This document shows, one piece after another, positions 1 to 7,970 of a stretch of 64,000 nucleotides of DNA. This DNA is from Corynebacterium ulceribovis DSM 45146 (GTDB lineage Bacteria; Actinomycetota; Actinomycetes; Mycobacteriales; Mycobacteriaceae): assembly GCF_000372445.1 (NCBI RefSeq), contig NZ_AQUY01000003.1, positions 124,001-188,000 of the forward strand, in the 5' to 3' direction. Below the pieces are notes generated by a model. That model was given only the letters and a program-made list of their open reading frames with translations, was not told the DNA's origin and made no database searches. Positions within the stretch are counted from its first letter, which is position 1, and each line of letters opens with the position of its first letter. Position numbers and translations under genes: made by a program.

Positions 1-805
1 TGCCGTTCACATCAGCCACACCCAGCTGCCGCGTCAGATACGCACCCGCCTCATTCGGACCCCAGCCACCCTTCAACCGAGCCCCGTCAATCCGACCAAT
101 GCCATACCGCTGTTCGGCCGTCACCTGCGCCATATGCGTCGACACCACACTATCCCGGTCCACGCACTTCAGCTTCGCCGCGAACTTCGCCTGATCCTTC
201 ACCGGCCAGTTCGCCTGCCCGAACGCCGAGAACCCCGGCCGCGTCACCTCCGACGGCACATGCGGCGCCGCGGACACCTGCGCAATCTGCTGCTCCACGG
301 CCCCCGCCGCTGCCGCACCGCCACCGAGCGCATTCCACAGCTGATCCGCCGCCGCATTATCCGACGTTTCCAGCGCGCGCTGCACCGCCCCCGCGTCCGC
401 CACGCCCGCGGACACCGCCGCCAACGCCAACGGCACCTTCACAGTCGACCACGCCGGCCCGCTCGAAAGCTCGCCTGCGTCAACGGTCACCCTTCCGTCA
501 CTAAGCGAAATGGCGGCCGTGCCCCCAAACTGCGCCGTAGCATCCGCCACCGCCTGGTCCAACACCGCCTGCACCTGCTTTTGGTCGCCGTTACCGTCCG
601 GTTTCCTGGTGGTTTCCGGCTTCGCCGGGGTGCTTGTTGACGGATTGGGCGACGGGGAAACAGTCGTTGTTCGGGTGGCGGTCTGCGCCGTGGAGGACTC
701 ACGGTCACCGGAAGTCGCGATGGTGCATGCGGACAGGCTGGCGGCAGTAATAACTGTGGCAACCGCGCTGGCGGCCATCACAAGACTGCGGACTCCGCGC
801 CGCAC
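1..805 (-). CDS. Lipoprotein with class A beta-lactamase-like serine hydrolase fold (partial, 3' end off window)
   Basis: A minus-strand reading frame of 268 codons is open to the left edge, so the C-terminus is missing. I chose a GTG at 803-805. It overlaps the upstream stop by one base (TAGTG) and gives an Arg-rich n-region, a hydrophobic core and a lipobox LSAC with the cysteine near residue 27. A Ser/Thr/Pro-rich linker follows. The catalytic-type motifs are then S-T-V-K (about 120-123), S-D-N (about 148-150) and K-G-G-W (about 245-248), which match the SxxK, SDN and KTG-like boxes of class A beta-lactamases. Mycobacteria and corynebacteria have such lipoproteins of unknown substrate (LppW-like). 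Acylation of a cell-wall substrate or a beta-lactam is inferred only. It appears translationally coupled to the upstream membrane protein. Confidence 0.75.
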   Translation of the reverse strand, partial: MRRGVRSLVMAASAVATVITAASLSACTIATSGDRESSTAQTATRTTTVSPSPNPSTSTPAKPETTRKPDGNGDQKQVQAVLDQAVADATAQFGGTAAISLSDGRVTVDAGELSSGPAWSTVKVPLALAAVSAGVADAGAVQRALETSDNAAADQLWNALGGGAAAAGAVEQQIAQVSAAPHVPSEVTRPGFSAFGQANWPVKDQAKFAAKLKCVDRDSVVSTHMAQVTAEQRYGIGRIDGARLKGGWGPNEAGAYLTRQLGVADVNG

Positions 806-1527
806 TAGCGATCGCCCAACGGAACGATGACCTGAACGTTGGCGTTATTGCCACCTTGGCAGGTCACCTCGGTTACTGGTTCACCCTTAGCCGAACACTT
901 CATGTTGTACGTCTTATTCGTCACAGAGCTAAAGGCATCCACTGAGAAGGAATCGCCATCATCTGGTTCCGGCAGGTTCCCCACTTCCTTGGCCACCGAC
1001 ATCGCAAACGGGCAGCTGGTCACATCAGTGACCGCATACACGTCAACTGTACCGACGGAACCACAACTGCGGCCCTGCGGAGACGGCTTATGTTCCTTCC
1101 GCTTGGACGTGGTAGACGACGACTCAGATTCCGACGACCCGGAATCGGCAGGGTCTGCACCACCGCCCGATGGGGCGGTTTCGGTGACGGTGACCTCTGC
1201 CTGCGCCGACTGTTCCTTGGAATCGTCACCACGCAACACGCCAGTCAGGTACCAAATGGCGGCGCCTGCCACCGCAACGGTCACCAGCAACGCCACGACG
1301 ATATAACCAAGGTTCGAACCGCCATCATTCCCATCGCCATCCGCACCTTCTGGGCGCTGAAACTGCGGCGGAGGCGGCGGCGACTGCGGCGGCTGATCAT
1401 ACGGAGACGACTGGGACTGGCCTGGGTCATACGGATTACCCCAACCACTACCGCCTTGCTGCGGAGGCTTGTTGTAACTGCCCTGCGGGACAACCCACTC
1501 ATCCCACTTGTCACGATTGCTAGTCAC
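805..1527 (-). CDS. Single-pass membrane protein with Pro-rich cytoplasmic N-terminus and Cys-containing extracellular domain
   Basis: This 240-residue protein starts with GTG. Residues 1-60 are Gln/Pro/Gly-rich and probably cytoplasmic. A transmembrane helix lies at about 72-95. A Ser/Glu/Thr-rich linker leads to a C-terminal domain of about 90 residues with four cysteines that could form disulfides (CGSV, TSCPF, MKCSA, VTCQGG). Conserved actinobacterial envelope proteins have this plan, but I do not know its function. It lies just before the beta-lactamase-like lipoprotein with overlapping stop and start codons, so the two are probably co-transcribed. An AT-rich TATATA/TATACC stretch at about 1540-1560 may hold its promoter. 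Confidence 0.7.
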   Translation of the reverse strand: MTSNRDKWDEWVVPQGSYNKPPQQGGSGWGNPYDPGQSQSSPYDQPPQSPPPPPQFQRPEGADGDGNDGGSNLGYIVVALLVTVAVAGAAIWYLTGVLRGDDSKEQSAQAEVTVTETAPSGGGADPADSGSSESESSSTTSKRKEHKPSPQGRSCGSVGTVDVYAVTDVTSCPFAMSVAKEVGNLPEPDDGDSFSVDAFSSVTNKTYNMKCSAKGEPVTEVTCQGGNNANVQVIVPLGDR

Positions 1528-1588
1528 CGAACGCCACCTATACCTATCTATATAGAGAGCCCCACCTACGGACGCCGACGGAGCTGAT

Positions 1589-1993
1589 TCAGAAAGAGCC
1601 GAGGAAGTTACGCACCGGCTTCGTCCACACCATTACCGTCAACAATACTGCTGCACCCAGCAATAGCGCGGCCATGGGCAAGAAGGGCAAACCCATCCAC
1701 GGGACCAGAGCCAGCACCATCAGCAAGCTAGCGGGCAGCGCCATCATCACCGCCAGCACGCCCGATGCTGCTTTGCCCCAAAACAGCCGCCACGCACAAA
1801 TGAGCAACAGCACCCCAATAACTGACCAGACGGTGAAAAACACCATGCGGCGACCATCACCCTCTGCCGGAGCCGAGATCCGCGCACCAAAGACCCCAAT
1901 AAGGCCCGAACCCAACGCCACCACACCCAACAACACCAAGCACAGCACCGCAATGACGGCGTTACGCGGCCGCTCTTGACCATCAATATCCAT
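1589..1993 (-). CDS. Small polytopic membrane protein, unknown function
   Basis: About 134 residues with four predicted membrane segments: one near residues 12-35, one near 50-70 and two closely spaced near 75-120. There is a short charged N-terminus (MDIDGQERPRN). An upstream in-frame ATG at 2030-2032 would overlap the divergent dipeptidase start, so I prefer the internal ATG at 1991-1993. No family is recognised. It is transcribed divergently from the dipeptidase and in the same direction as the two envelope genes to its left. Confidence 0.6.
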   Translation of the reverse strand: MDIDGQERPRNAVIAVLCLVLLGVVALGSGLIGVFGARISAPAEGDGRRMVFFTVWSVIGVLLLICAWRLFWGKAASGVLAVMMALPASLLMVLALVPWMGLPFLPMAALLLGAAVLLTVMVWTKPVRNFLGSF

Positions 1994-2030
1994 ACTTTCA
2001 ATCTGCCGGAACGGGCATACACTGGCAAGC

Positions 2031-3470
2031 ATGGTTTCAAGTTCAGATATCCGAACGGCCGTCTACGCTCAGCGGAACGACCTTTTCAACCACCTATCCA
2101 CCTTCGTCTCCTTCCCATCAGTCCACGGGGACGACATGGTCGCCTGCAAAGGTGCCGCCGACGCAGTACAAGCAGCGTTTGCCGCAGAAGGCGTCGAATT
2201 GGAAGCTATCGACACCATTGATGGCTCCATCACCCTGGCCGGATACGTCCCACCTGGCGACGGCAAACCAACGGTGCTGCTCTACTCCCACTACGACGTC
2301 CAGCCATCTGGCGATGAATCCGCCTGGACCTCGAACCCGTGGACGCTCACGGAACGTGACGGCCGCTGGTACGCCCGCGGCGCCGCGGACTGCAAAGGCA
2401 ACATTGTCGTGCACCTAGCAGTGCTGCGGGCTCTGCGTGAGCTCGTGGGTGCGGATGCTGGCGGGTTCGCTGGCACCGGCATTGGTCTGCGCATCATTGT
2501 GGAAGGCTCCGAGGAACGCGGCAGCGCGGGCCTGGAAAATCTGATTGCCACCCAACCTGAACGCTTCGCCGCCGACGCCACCCTCATCGTCGACACCGGC
2601 AACGTCGCCGTCGGCGAACCAACCCTGAACACTGTGCTGCGCGGCGCCGCGGACGTCATCGTCTCCATCGACACCATGAGCAGCGCCGTCCACTCCGGTG
2701 CTTACGGCGGCGCCGCTCCCGACGCACTCGCCGCCCTCATCCGCCTGCTGGATTCGCTGCGCGACGAACACGGCCGGATTGCCATTGACGGACTCGACAG
2801 CGACCAGAAGTGGACCGGCCGGGAATACCCGGAAGCCGACTTCCGTGCCGACGCTGGTGTGCTCGACGGTGTCGAAACCTACACCGACGCCGACGTCAAT
2901 GGTGCTGACGTCAATGGCGCTGACGGCGCTGCTGGCGGCGAACACGCCGTTGCCGACCTGCTGTGGACCCGCCCAGCGGTCACCGTCACCGGCATGGACG
3001 TCATCCCACTGGCAAAAGCGATTAACGCTGTCCAAGGCCACGCCGCAGCGCAGATTAACCTGCGAGTGCCACCGGGAATGGACCCGAAGCACGCCCAAGA
3101 CAAGTTGGTGGCGCACCTGGAAAAGCACGTGCCATGGGGTGCGAAGCTAAGCATTGAACGCGACACCCTGGCCAGCCCGTTTTCCGCCAACACCGACGGT
3201 GAGGCGTTTACCCTGCTGCGCGACGCACTGACCGAGGCCTACGGCACCGACACCGTGCTGTCCGGTGAGGGCGGTTCCATTCCGCTGTGCACGGCATTAA
3301 CGACTGCAAATCCGGAAACGGAGCTGATGCTCTTCGGAATTGAGGAGCCTTTGTGCCAAATTCACGCGATTGACGAATCGGTAAATCCGCAGGAAATCAT
3401 GGATATCGCAACCGCTGAAGCAATATTCATAATGAAATATTCTAAGAAGGATGTTGCATCCGCTAAGTGA
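2031..3470 (+). CDS. M20 family zinc dipeptidase
   Basis: The 479-residue product belongs to the M20/M25/M40 metallopeptidases, dipeptidase subgroup (CNDP/PepV-like), which hydrolyse dipeptides in the cytosol with two zinc ions. Visible motifs are SHYDVQ (His87 and Asp89, first metal and catalytic region), RGAADCKGN (Asp120, bridging) and EGSEERGS (catalytic and metal Glu about 158-162). A conserved HAIDE near the C-terminus supplies the last histidine. Residues about 284-305 carry an Ala/Asp/Asn/Gly repeat (two copies of ADVNG) that looks like a lineage-specific insertion in the lid-domain part. The stop codon lies inside an inverted repeat (3461-3486) that overlaps the next promoter. Confidence 0.88.
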   Translation: MVSSSDIRTAVYAQRNDLFNHLSTFVSFPSVHGDDMVACKGAADAVQAAFAAEGVELEAIDTIDGSITLAGYVPPGDGKPTVLLYSHYDVQPSGDESAWTSNPWTLTERDGRWYARGAADCKGNIVVHLAVLRALRELVGADAGGFAGTGIGLRIIVEGSEERGSAGLENLIATQPERFAADATLIVDTGNVAVGEPTLNTVLRGAADVIVSIDTMSSAVHSGAYGGAAPDALAALIRLLDSLRDEHGRIAIDGLDSDQKWTGREYPEADFRADAGVLDGVETYTDADVNGADVNGADGAAGGEHAVADLLWTRPAVTVTGMDVIPLAKAINAVQGHAAAQINLRVPPGMDPKHAQDKLVAHLEKHVPWGAKLSIERDTLASPFSANTDGEAFTLLRDALTEAYGTDTVLSGEGGSIPLCTALTTANPETELMLFGIEEPLCQIHAIDESVNPQEIMDIATAEAIFIMKYSKKDVASAK

Positions 3471-3482
3471 ACTGTGTAACTT
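3454..3482 (+). promoter_or_regulatory. Promoter of the leader peptide, overlapped by an inverted repeat
   Basis: A TTGCAT -35 (3454-3459) is followed after 17 bases by TAACTT as -10 (3477-3482). A start site about 7 bases further on falls at the ATG at 3490, which would give a leaderless transcript, as is common in corynebacteria. The perfect 8-base inverted repeat CGCTAAGT/ACTTAGCG (3461-3468 and 3479-3486) covers the -10 and could be a repressor operator. No regulator is assigned. Confidence 0.5.
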
Positions 3483-3489
3483 AGCGCAC

Positions 3490-3549
3490 ATGCAAAACAT
3501 TATTCTTCTCGCGCTCGTAGCGAAGGCTATCAACCCCAACGGAGGCTAG
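3490..3549 (+). CDS. Branched-chain amino-acid leader peptide (putative attenuator)
   Basis: A 19-codon open frame encodes MQNIILLALVAKAINPNGG and ends in TAG. Seven of its residues are Ile, Leu or Val (I-I-L-L-A-L-V, then a later Ile). The ATG sits where transcription from the promoter just upstream should begin, so it could be read as a leaderless message. Its last codons form the 5' arm of a strong hairpin. This is the arrangement of ribosome-mediated attenuators, and leuA attenuators are known in Actinobacteria. The peptide itself probably has no function. The downstream gene encodes a LeuA regulatory domain, which supports leucine as the signal. Not proven from sequence alone. Confidence 0.6.
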   Translation: MQNIILLALVAKAINPNGG

Positions 3550-3572
3550 GACTGACCCCTCCGCCTGGGGTT
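3532..3572 (+). promoter_or_regulatory. Attenuator-type hairpin (LEU-element-like)
   Basis: AACCCC (3532-3537) pairs with GGGGTT (3567-3572), and CGGAGG (3540-3545) pairs with CCTCCG (3558-3563). The result is a 12-base-pair two-part stem with a 12-base loop. It includes the stop codon of the leader peptide, so the ribosome's position would decide whether it folds. No U-run follows, so it is not a classic intrinsic terminator. A translational or pseudoknot-type mechanism is possible. Confidence 0.55.
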
Positions 3573-3647
3573 ATAGCCGTAACGAACACAGCGCTGAGTC
3601 GGTCCAGACCAACAAGAAGAATTAACAAAGTTAGGACCGAAAGAATA

Positions 3648-4190
3648 ATGTTCACCATCACCCGCTCGCACCGCTCCACCACTTACACTTTCTCGAGCAC
3701 CGCTCCGAGCGAACCACAGTCCCAGGTGCGCGTTTTCGCCGAAGACCCATTCCTGGCTCGTTTCGGTCACCGCCTGCCGCGCGGTTTGCGTCAAGAAGCA
3801 CGCGGGATGCAATGGCGCCAATTCATGGAGCAATATTCGAATCAGAATGGCCCACTGCGCATCGCTAAGCTGACCTCCACCCCTCAGCGTGGTGGCCGCG
3901 TGACCTTCGAAGCCACCATGCAGGTGGAACGCGGCACCAAGCACGAGCACACCATCGAACGCGAAATCACCGCGATGGGCCCAATCTCCGCTGTGACCAA
4001 CCTGCTGGCTGACGCTGGCCACCGCGTGGAAATCCTGGAATTCCACCAGTTCGAGGTGTTCGAAGCAACCGCTACCTTCGTGTACGCATGCCACAACAAC
4101 ACCAAGGTGTGGACCATGGGCTTCGGCCCAACCCCAGAGTCTTCCATCACTACTGCCATGGCGTGCGCAGCTAACCGTCTGTACCTTTAG
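3648..4190 (+). CDS. Stand-alone LeuA regulatory (dimerisation) domain protein
   Basis: The 180-residue protein has no TIM-barrel catalytic domain. Its C-terminal half (about residues 104-180) reads as the allosteric domain of 2-isopropylmalate synthase: GPISAVTNLLADAG, an EFHQFEVFEATATFVYA strand pair, VWTMGFGP and a final helix SSITTAMACAANRLY. In LeuA this domain binds leucine and mediates feedback inhibition. Here it may bind leucine or another branched-chain ligand, or pair with full LeuA. That is inference. The start at 3648 follows AGGACCG. A leader peptide and hairpin precede it, so expression may respond to leucine. Annotated homologues occur in other corynebacteria, so it is unlikely to be a recent gene fragment. 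Confidence 0.75.
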   Translation: MFTITRSHRSTTYTFSSTAPSEPQSQVRVFAEDPFLARFGHRLPRGLRQEARGMQWRQFMEQYSNQNGPLRIAKLTSTPQRGGRVTFEATMQVERGTKHEHTIEREITAMGPISAVTNLLADAGHRVEILEFHQFEVFEATATFVYACHNNTKVWTMGFGPTPESSITTAMACAANRLYL

Positions 4191-4238
4191 TAGTAGTGCC
4201 CGCCCAAGCGGGTACCCAACCGGATAAGGACAAACCGT

Positions 4239-7200
4239 TTGCTGCTACTGCTGTGCGCTCTTTTTGCTACCGCACTGCTGGCACCGCGCGTTATCCGCTG
4301 GTTGGGACGCAACGGTTTCTACCTTCTGGCCCTCCCCCTGCTTGCTGGGGCAGTCTGGACCGGCTCCTACGCAGTCAGTTACGCCAAAGACAGCAACCCG
4401 CACCTCTTCGACGTCTCAACCACAGATAGCAACGCGACCCCAGCAGATTTCCCCACCGAGTCCATCGCGTGGATGCCCCAAGCCAACCTTGGCATTGACC
4501 TGCGCCTGGACCCGCTAGCAGCACTGTTCGCCACCCTTGTCCTAGGCATCGGATTCCTCATTCTGGTGTACTGCGGCCGCTACTTCGACCCACTTAAACG
4601 CCCCGCACGCCGCACCGGCGCCTTCGCTGGGCAGATGGTCGGATTCGCCGCCGCCATGTACGGCCTCGTCATCGCCGACGGCCTGCTGCTGATGTACATC
4701 TTCTGGGAAATCACCAGTGTGCTGTCCTTCCTGCTGGTCGGCTACTACGCCGAACGTGCCTCCTCCCGCCGCGCCGCCGGCCAGGCATTGATGGTCACCA
4801 CCCTCGGCGGTTTGGCCATGTTGGTGGGCCTTATCCTTTTGGGCTTTTCGACGGATACCTGGCTCTTCAGTGAATTGACCGCCCGCGGTGCGGATGCCGT
4901 GCTGGACCAGTCCACCCTGGGTACGCCTGCTGTTGCCACCGCGTTGGTGCTCATTGTTGCTGGCGCACTGTCGAAGTCAGCGATCGCACCCTTCCATTTC
5001 TGGTTGCCCGGCGCGATGGCTGCCCCAACCCCAGTGTCCGCATATTTGCACTCCGCGGCGATGGTGAAAGCTGGCGTGTTCCTGATTGCGCGGCTGGCAC
5101 CTACTTTTTCTTCCACCGCGTCGTGGCATCTGGCGATTATTCCGCTGGGGCTGATCACAATGGTGATGGCTGGGTGGATGGCGCTGCGCCAACTCGACTT
5201 GAAGTTGATTCTGGCCTACGGGACGGTGTCGCAGCTCGGGTTCATTGTGTCGGTCGCGGCGATTGGCACTCGCCCGACGATGCTGGCGGCGCTGGCGCTG
5301 ACCTTCGGCCATGCCCTGTTTAAGGCGACGCTGTTTATGGTGGTGGGCATCATTGACCACCACACCGGTACTCGTGACGTGCGGGAATTGTCGGGGCTGG
5401 GGCGCCGTCGCCCAGAGCTAGCGCTAACAGCAATGGTGGCGGCGGCGTCGATGGCGGGTCTGCCGCCGATGCTCGGTTTTGTGGCGAAGGAATCGGTGCT
5501 GACCACGGTGCTTGGTGAGCTGACTTTGCGCGGCATGCCCGCACTGATGATGACCACCACCATGGTGATCGGTTCGGTGCTCACCATGGCGTATTCCATG
5601 TATTTCCTATTCGCTGCCTTCGGCACGAAAACGGGCGCTGCCCTTGACGCGGACCCCGACACTGGTGCTTCCCCAGCCGTCCGCGATATGACTCGTCCTG
5701 GCTTTGGCATCCAGTGGCCAGCGTGGCTGCTAGCTGGCGCGTCCGTGGTGTTTGGGTTGGTGCCGCAGGTCGTGGAAACTGCCCTCACGCCGTACCTCAC
5801 CGACGCGTTCCCGACCAATGGTGTCGGCCTCGGGGTGTCCACCGCGATGGAGCTTGCCGACGCAGCGGCGCCCGACCCAACTGCATTTCACCTGGCGCTC
5901 TGGCACGGTTTTACTGTTCCGCTCGGGTTGACAGTTCTTATTATTGTCGGCGGCGCGGTGCTGGCCTGGCAGCGCAAAACTGCCCTGACCTTGCAGCCGA
6001 AAGACCCAGCGCTCGGCGATGCCGATGCCGCATACGATGCGGTGCTTCGCGGGGCGCAACGCCTGTCGCTGCGAGCTACCTCGCTGACGCAGCGTGGTTC
6101 CCTGCCACTGAACGAAGCGGTCATTCTGGTGACGCTGGCACTAGCAGCCGTCGCTGGTTTGTCCTTCGGTGAGCTACCGGCCATTCGGATGGAGCCATGG
6201 GAGTCGCCAATTCAGGCACTGGTTGCTGGGGCAATTATTGTGGCGGCGGTCGCAGCCACCCGGATTAATAACCGCTTGTCCGGTGTCATTTTGGTCGGTG
6301 TGACCGGCTACGGCTTAGCGGTGCTTTTTGCGTTGCATGGCGCACCAGATTTGGCACTGACACAGCTGCTGGTGGAAACCATCGTCATGATTGTGTTTGT
6401 GCTGGTGCTGCGCAAACTGCCTGCCTCCGTCGACCCGAATGCCAGCGTTGGCCACACTCGGATGCGTGGCTGGCTCGGCATCGCGATTGGCACCATTGTC
6501 GCCATCGTTGGTGCGTTCGCCATTTCGGCCCGCGCCCATGACCCTGTCTCCACGGTCATTCCAGATTTGGCGAAAGATATTGGTCACGGCGCGAATGCCG
6601 TCAACGTGCTGCTGGTCGATATCCGTGCCTTCGATACCCTCGGCGAAGTGTCCGTCCTGGTCATTGTGGCGGTGGGTGTCGCCTCGCTGGTGTTCCGTAC
6701 CCCGACGGCGCGGCTGAATGCGCAGGCCAAACTGGGGCAGCGCCGCGCAGCCCGCCGCGCGAAGCACAATGCGGCTAGTCGTGCGGCTAGTGATTCAGCT
6801 AGTAATACGGCGAGTGCAGAGGGTCGGGCGGAACGCCACAGCGAAAGCCGCAGCGAACGTCGCCGTGGCGCCCGACCACGCTGGCTGACGATCGCCCAAG
6901 TCAATAAGCCGATCGAAGGCCCACTCATGTTGGAAGTGTCCACCCGCTTCCTCTTCCCCGCCATGATGGTGCTATCCCTGTACTTCTTCTTCAGCGGGCA
7001 CAACGCCCCCGGCGGCGGCTTCGCCGGTGGGCTCGTCGCCGGTCTCGCGCTGACGTTGCGCTACCTGACCGGTGGCCGCCAAGAACTCAACGATGTCGTG
7101 CCCATTGAGACGGACCGCATCATTGCGCTGGGCCTCGTGCTCGTCACCCTCGGCGCACTGATTCCGATGTACTTCGGCTACCCGCCACTGACCAGTGCCT

Positions 7201-7478
7201 ACTTCACGTTGACGGTGCCGCTGATTGGTGATGTCACCGTTGTCTCCGCCCTCGGGTTCGATGCCGGGGTCTACCTGATTGTGGTTGGCATGGTCGTGTA
7301 CTTCCTGCGTTCCCTCGGCGGCCGTATCGACGTCGAATCGGAAATCCGCGCCGAGCGTGCCCGCTCCCGCCGCGTCAGCCTGTCGCGGCTGTCCCGGCAG
7401 GGGCAAAAACGCAACATCGAGGCAGCGGTGTCGGTCAAGTCGGGCACCAAAACGTCAACAAGCCCAAAGGAACGGTGA
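4239..7478 (+). CDS. mrpA: Mrp Na+/H+ antiporter subunit A fused to subunit B
   Basis: This 1079-residue protein carries many membrane helices. The first 500 or so residues resemble NuoL/MrpA: FWEITSVLSFLLVGYY, then a signature around PFHFWLPGAMAAPTPVSAYLHS with the conserved VKAG lysine. The MrpA C-terminal (DUF4040-like) part follows (LTQLLVETIVMIVFVLVLRKL). After a charged Arg/Ala/Ser-rich linker (about residues 830-880) comes a complete MnhB domain with HNAPGGGFAGGL, so A and B are fused, as is usual in Actinobacteria. It forms the core of a proton-driven Na+ exporter in the plasma membrane. The start is a TTG at 4239 behind AAGGA. It is the first gene of a tight seven-subunit operon. Confidence 0.92.
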   Translation: MLLLLCALFATALLAPRVIRWLGRNGFYLLALPLLAGAVWTGSYAVSYAKDSNPHLFDVSTTDSNATPADFPTESIAWMPQANLGIDLRLDPLAALFATLVLGIGFLILVYCGRYFDPLKRPARRTGAFAGQMVGFAAAMYGLVIADGLLLMYIFWEITSVLSFLLVGYYAERASSRRAAGQALMVTTLGGLAMLVGLILLGFSTDTWLFSELTARGADAVLDQSTLGTPAVATALVLIVAGALSKSAIAPFHFWLPGAMAAPTPVSAYLHSAAMVKAGVFLIARLAPTFSSTASWHLAIIPLGLITMVMAGWMALRQLDLKLILAYGTVSQLGFIVSVAAIGTRPTMLAALALTFGHALFKATLFMVVGIIDHHTGTRDVRELSGLGRRRPELALTAMVAAASMAGLPPMLGFVAKESVLTTVLGELTLRGMPALMMTTTMVIGSVLTMAYSMYFLFAAFGTKTGAALDADPDTGASPAVRDMTRPGFGIQWPAWLLAGASVVFGLVPQVVETALTPYLTDAFPTNGVGLGVSTAMELADAAAPDPTAFHLALWHGFTVPLGLTVLIIVGGAVLAWQRKTALTLQPKDPALGDADAAYDAVLRGAQRLSLRATSLTQRGSLPLNEAVILVTLALAAVAGLSFGELPAIRMEPWESPIQALVAGAIIVAAVAATRINNRLSGVILVGVTGYGLAVLFALHGAPDLALTQLLVETIVMIVFVLVLRKLPASVDPNASVGHTRMRGWLGIAIGTIVAIVGAFAISARAHDPVSTVIPDLAKDIGHGANAVNVLLVDIRAFDTLGEVSVLVIVAVGVASLVFRTPTARLNAQAKLGQRRAARRAKHNAASRAASDSASNTASAEGRAERHSESRSERRRGARPRWLTIAQVNKPIEGPLMLEVSTRFLFPAMMVLSLYFFFSGHNAPGGGFAGGLVAGLALTLRYLTGGRQELNDVVPIETDRIIALGLVLVTLGALIPMYFGYPPLTSAYFTLTVPLIGDVTVVSALGFDAGVYLIVVGMVVYFLRSLGGRIDVESEIRAERARSRRVSLSRLSRQGQKRNIEAAVSVKSGTKTSTSPKER

Positions 7479-7484
7479 CCCACC

Positions 7485-7970
7485 ATGGTGTCGAACTTTG
7501 CCCTCCTGGCGACCGTCGCGGTGCTTATTGCCGCCGGGGTGTACCTGTTTCTGGAGCGGACGATTACGAAGATGCTGATGGGGATTCTGCTGATTGGCAA
7601 CGGCGTGAACCTCATGATTCTGACTGCTGGAGGGTCTGCCGGTGCGCCGCCGATTATTGGGCGCGAATCGCATCTGCAGCAGACGACCGCCGACCCGCTG
7701 GCGCAGGCGATGATTCTGACGGCGATTGTCATTTCGATGGGGCTGGCGGCGTTCATTCTGGCGCTGGCATACCGGCAGCACCGCTACCGCGTTTCCGACC
7801 GCATTGATGACGACCCAGAGGACAAGACCGTCCGCGACCGGCAAGCCGACGACCCGTCGCAGCAGCCGGACCACGACGCGTCCGATGACCCAACCACCGG
7901 TAAACCGACCGACGCGGGTGACCAGTTCGGGCCGAAAGCGTTTGAGAAGCCGACCAAGGAGGAGAGCTAA
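7485..7970 (+). CDS. mrpC: Mrp antiporter subunit C (NuoK-like)
   Basis: The 161-residue protein has three membrane helices in its first 100 residues, with a NuoK-like core (GVYLFLERTITKMLMGILLIGNGVNL and AMILTAIVISMG). An unusually acidic, Asp/Pro/Gln-rich cytoplasmic tail of about 55 residues follows. Subunit C builds part of the membrane proton path. It starts six bases after mrpA behind AAAGGAACGG and ends directly against the mrpD start codon. Confidence 0.9.
   Translation: MVSNFALLATVAVLIAAGVYLFLERTITKMLMGILLIGNGVNLMILTAGGSAGAPPIIGRESHLQQTTADPLAQAMILTAIVISMGLAAFILALAYRQHRYRVSDRIDDDPEDKTVRDRQADDPSQQPDHDASDDPTTGKPTDAGDQFGPKAFEKPTKEES

Noticed and set aside
3461..3486. Terminator of the dipeptidase gene
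   Set aside because: Arms are only eight bases with a ten-base loop and no U-run; a promoter operator is more likely.
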